Origin: Himantopus leucocephalus
Taxonomy: Eukaryota > Chordata > Aves > Charadriiformes > Recurvirostridae
Reading direction: 5' to 3'
DNA length: 64,000 nt
NCBI GenBank assembly: GCA_003993805.1
Contig: RSEF01000005.1
Location: 43,868,978-43,932,977, forward strand
Part shown: positions 63,879 through 64,000 of the stretch, piece by piece
Numbering within the stretch: position 1 is the stretch's first letter
How the letters are laid out: each line of letters opens with the position of its first letter
Translations under genes and position numbers: made by a program
The notes under the pieces: model-generated
The model's input: only the letters and a program-made list of their open reading frames with translations
The model's database searches: none
What the model was told of the DNA's origin: nothing

Positions 63879-64000
63879 TTATGCACTTCATTGGTAATGC
63901 AAAGCCTCTTCATTTGCAACTGAGAATAGGAAAGTTTTCAATAGGAAAAACAGATAGATATAACATTAAAGAGACATTTTTATATGGTCTTCTATTTAAT

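Larger units (their letters stand above)
1..64000 (+). other. NRXN3: Neurexin-3 transcription unit, internal part
   Basis: Three exons on the + strand, in the right order and with matching splice phases, encode consecutive parts of neurexin-3. The protein is a presynaptic single-pass adhesion receptor that binds neuroligins, LRRTMs and cerebellins across the synaptic cleft. Seen: the end of LNS6, the SS4 cassette and the Thr-rich stalk. Not seen: signal peptide, LNS1-5 and EGF repeats, the beta-specific first exon, SS5, the transmembrane helix, and the cytoplasmic tail with its PDZ ligand. These should lie outside the window. Coding sequence totals 570 nt of 64 kb, which fits the very large introns known for neurexin genes. 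NRXN1 and NRXN2 are the alternatives; the SS4 and stalk residues argue for NRXN3. Whether the transcript continues across the assembly gap is inferred. Confidence 0.93.
40937..64000 (+). other. NRXN3: NRXN3 intron after the stalk exon, first 23,064 nt
   Basis: This non-coding interval runs to the window end. I searched for the SS5 segment with its acidic DDEDF-like stretch and for the transmembrane and cytoplasmic exon, and saw neither. The contents I can name are a palindromic fragment at 41165-41228, an A20 run at 41534-41553, a CR1 fragment at 42189-42703, a possible palindromic fragment at 43008-43060, a speculative terminal exon at 47345-47464, a 100-N gap at 53876-53975, an A15 run at 59409-59423, a 14-bp hairpin at 62726-62757 and a pyrimidine-rich tract near 63818-63878. 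Missing exons could also fall in the gap, but the gap is more likely intronic. Confidence 0.85.

Noticed and set aside
1..64000. CRISPR arrays, operons, phage or other bacterial-type systems, tRNA and rRNA genes
   Set aside because: No direct-repeat arrays, Shine-Dalgarno spacing, dense coding or cloverleaf-like segments were seen; the window is ordinary vertebrate intron and exon sequence.

Overview
The window is a vertebrate, most likely avian, intron-rich stretch of the neurexin-3 gene (NRXN3), read on the + strand. Only three short blocks are convincingly protein-coding. They are joined by consensus GT-AG introns and together encode the C-terminal half of the last laminin-G/LNS domain (LNS6, shared by alpha and beta neurexins), the splice-site-4 (SS4) cassette, and the Ser/Thr-rich stalk that follows. 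Paralogue assignment rests on NRXN3-type residues such as [24 protein letters not shown] and the [13 protein letters not shown] stalk, which differ from the NRXN1 equivalents as I know them. The avian call rests on a 3' CR1 LINE fragment ending in the ATTCTGTG octamer, low repeat density, compact introns, and old amniote MIR-like and palindromic relics. Crocodilian or turtle origin is less likely but not excluded.

Layout: 1-12769 is the 3' part of an intron; 12770-12941 is an LNS6 exon; 12942-34202 is a 21.3 kb intron; 34203-34292 is the 90-nt SS4 cassette exon; 34293-40628 is a 6.3 kb intron; 40629-40936 is the exon carrying the end of LNS6 and the stalk; 40937-64000 is the first 23 kb of the next intron, with a 100-N assembly gap at 53876-53975. 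The SS5, transmembrane and cytoplasmic exons were not found and should lie downstream. The start of LNS6, the beta promoter and the alpha-specific exons should lie upstream.

How the parts work together: the first exon splices either through SS4 or directly to the third exon. Both introns flanking SS4 interrupt a codon after its first base, so the cassette can be included or skipped without changing frame. That choice decides which postsynaptic ligands neurexin-3 binds. The SS4 exon has a weak acceptor and a weak donor. The intron after it is rich in UUAA/UUAAA motifs, the kind bound by STAR-family splicing regulators. I regard this as the most biologically meaningful non-coding signal in the window.

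I found no new gene system, operon, CRISPR array, RNA gene or intact mobile element. Nearly all other open frames are short, lack homology I recognise, and look like chance in AT-rich intron sequence. The more speculative leads are a possible terminal exon at 47345-47464 that would give a secreted neurexin-3, a cryptic acceptor just upstream of SS4, a group of MITE-like palindromic relics around the SS4 exon, and a perfect 14-bp hairpin at 62726-62757.
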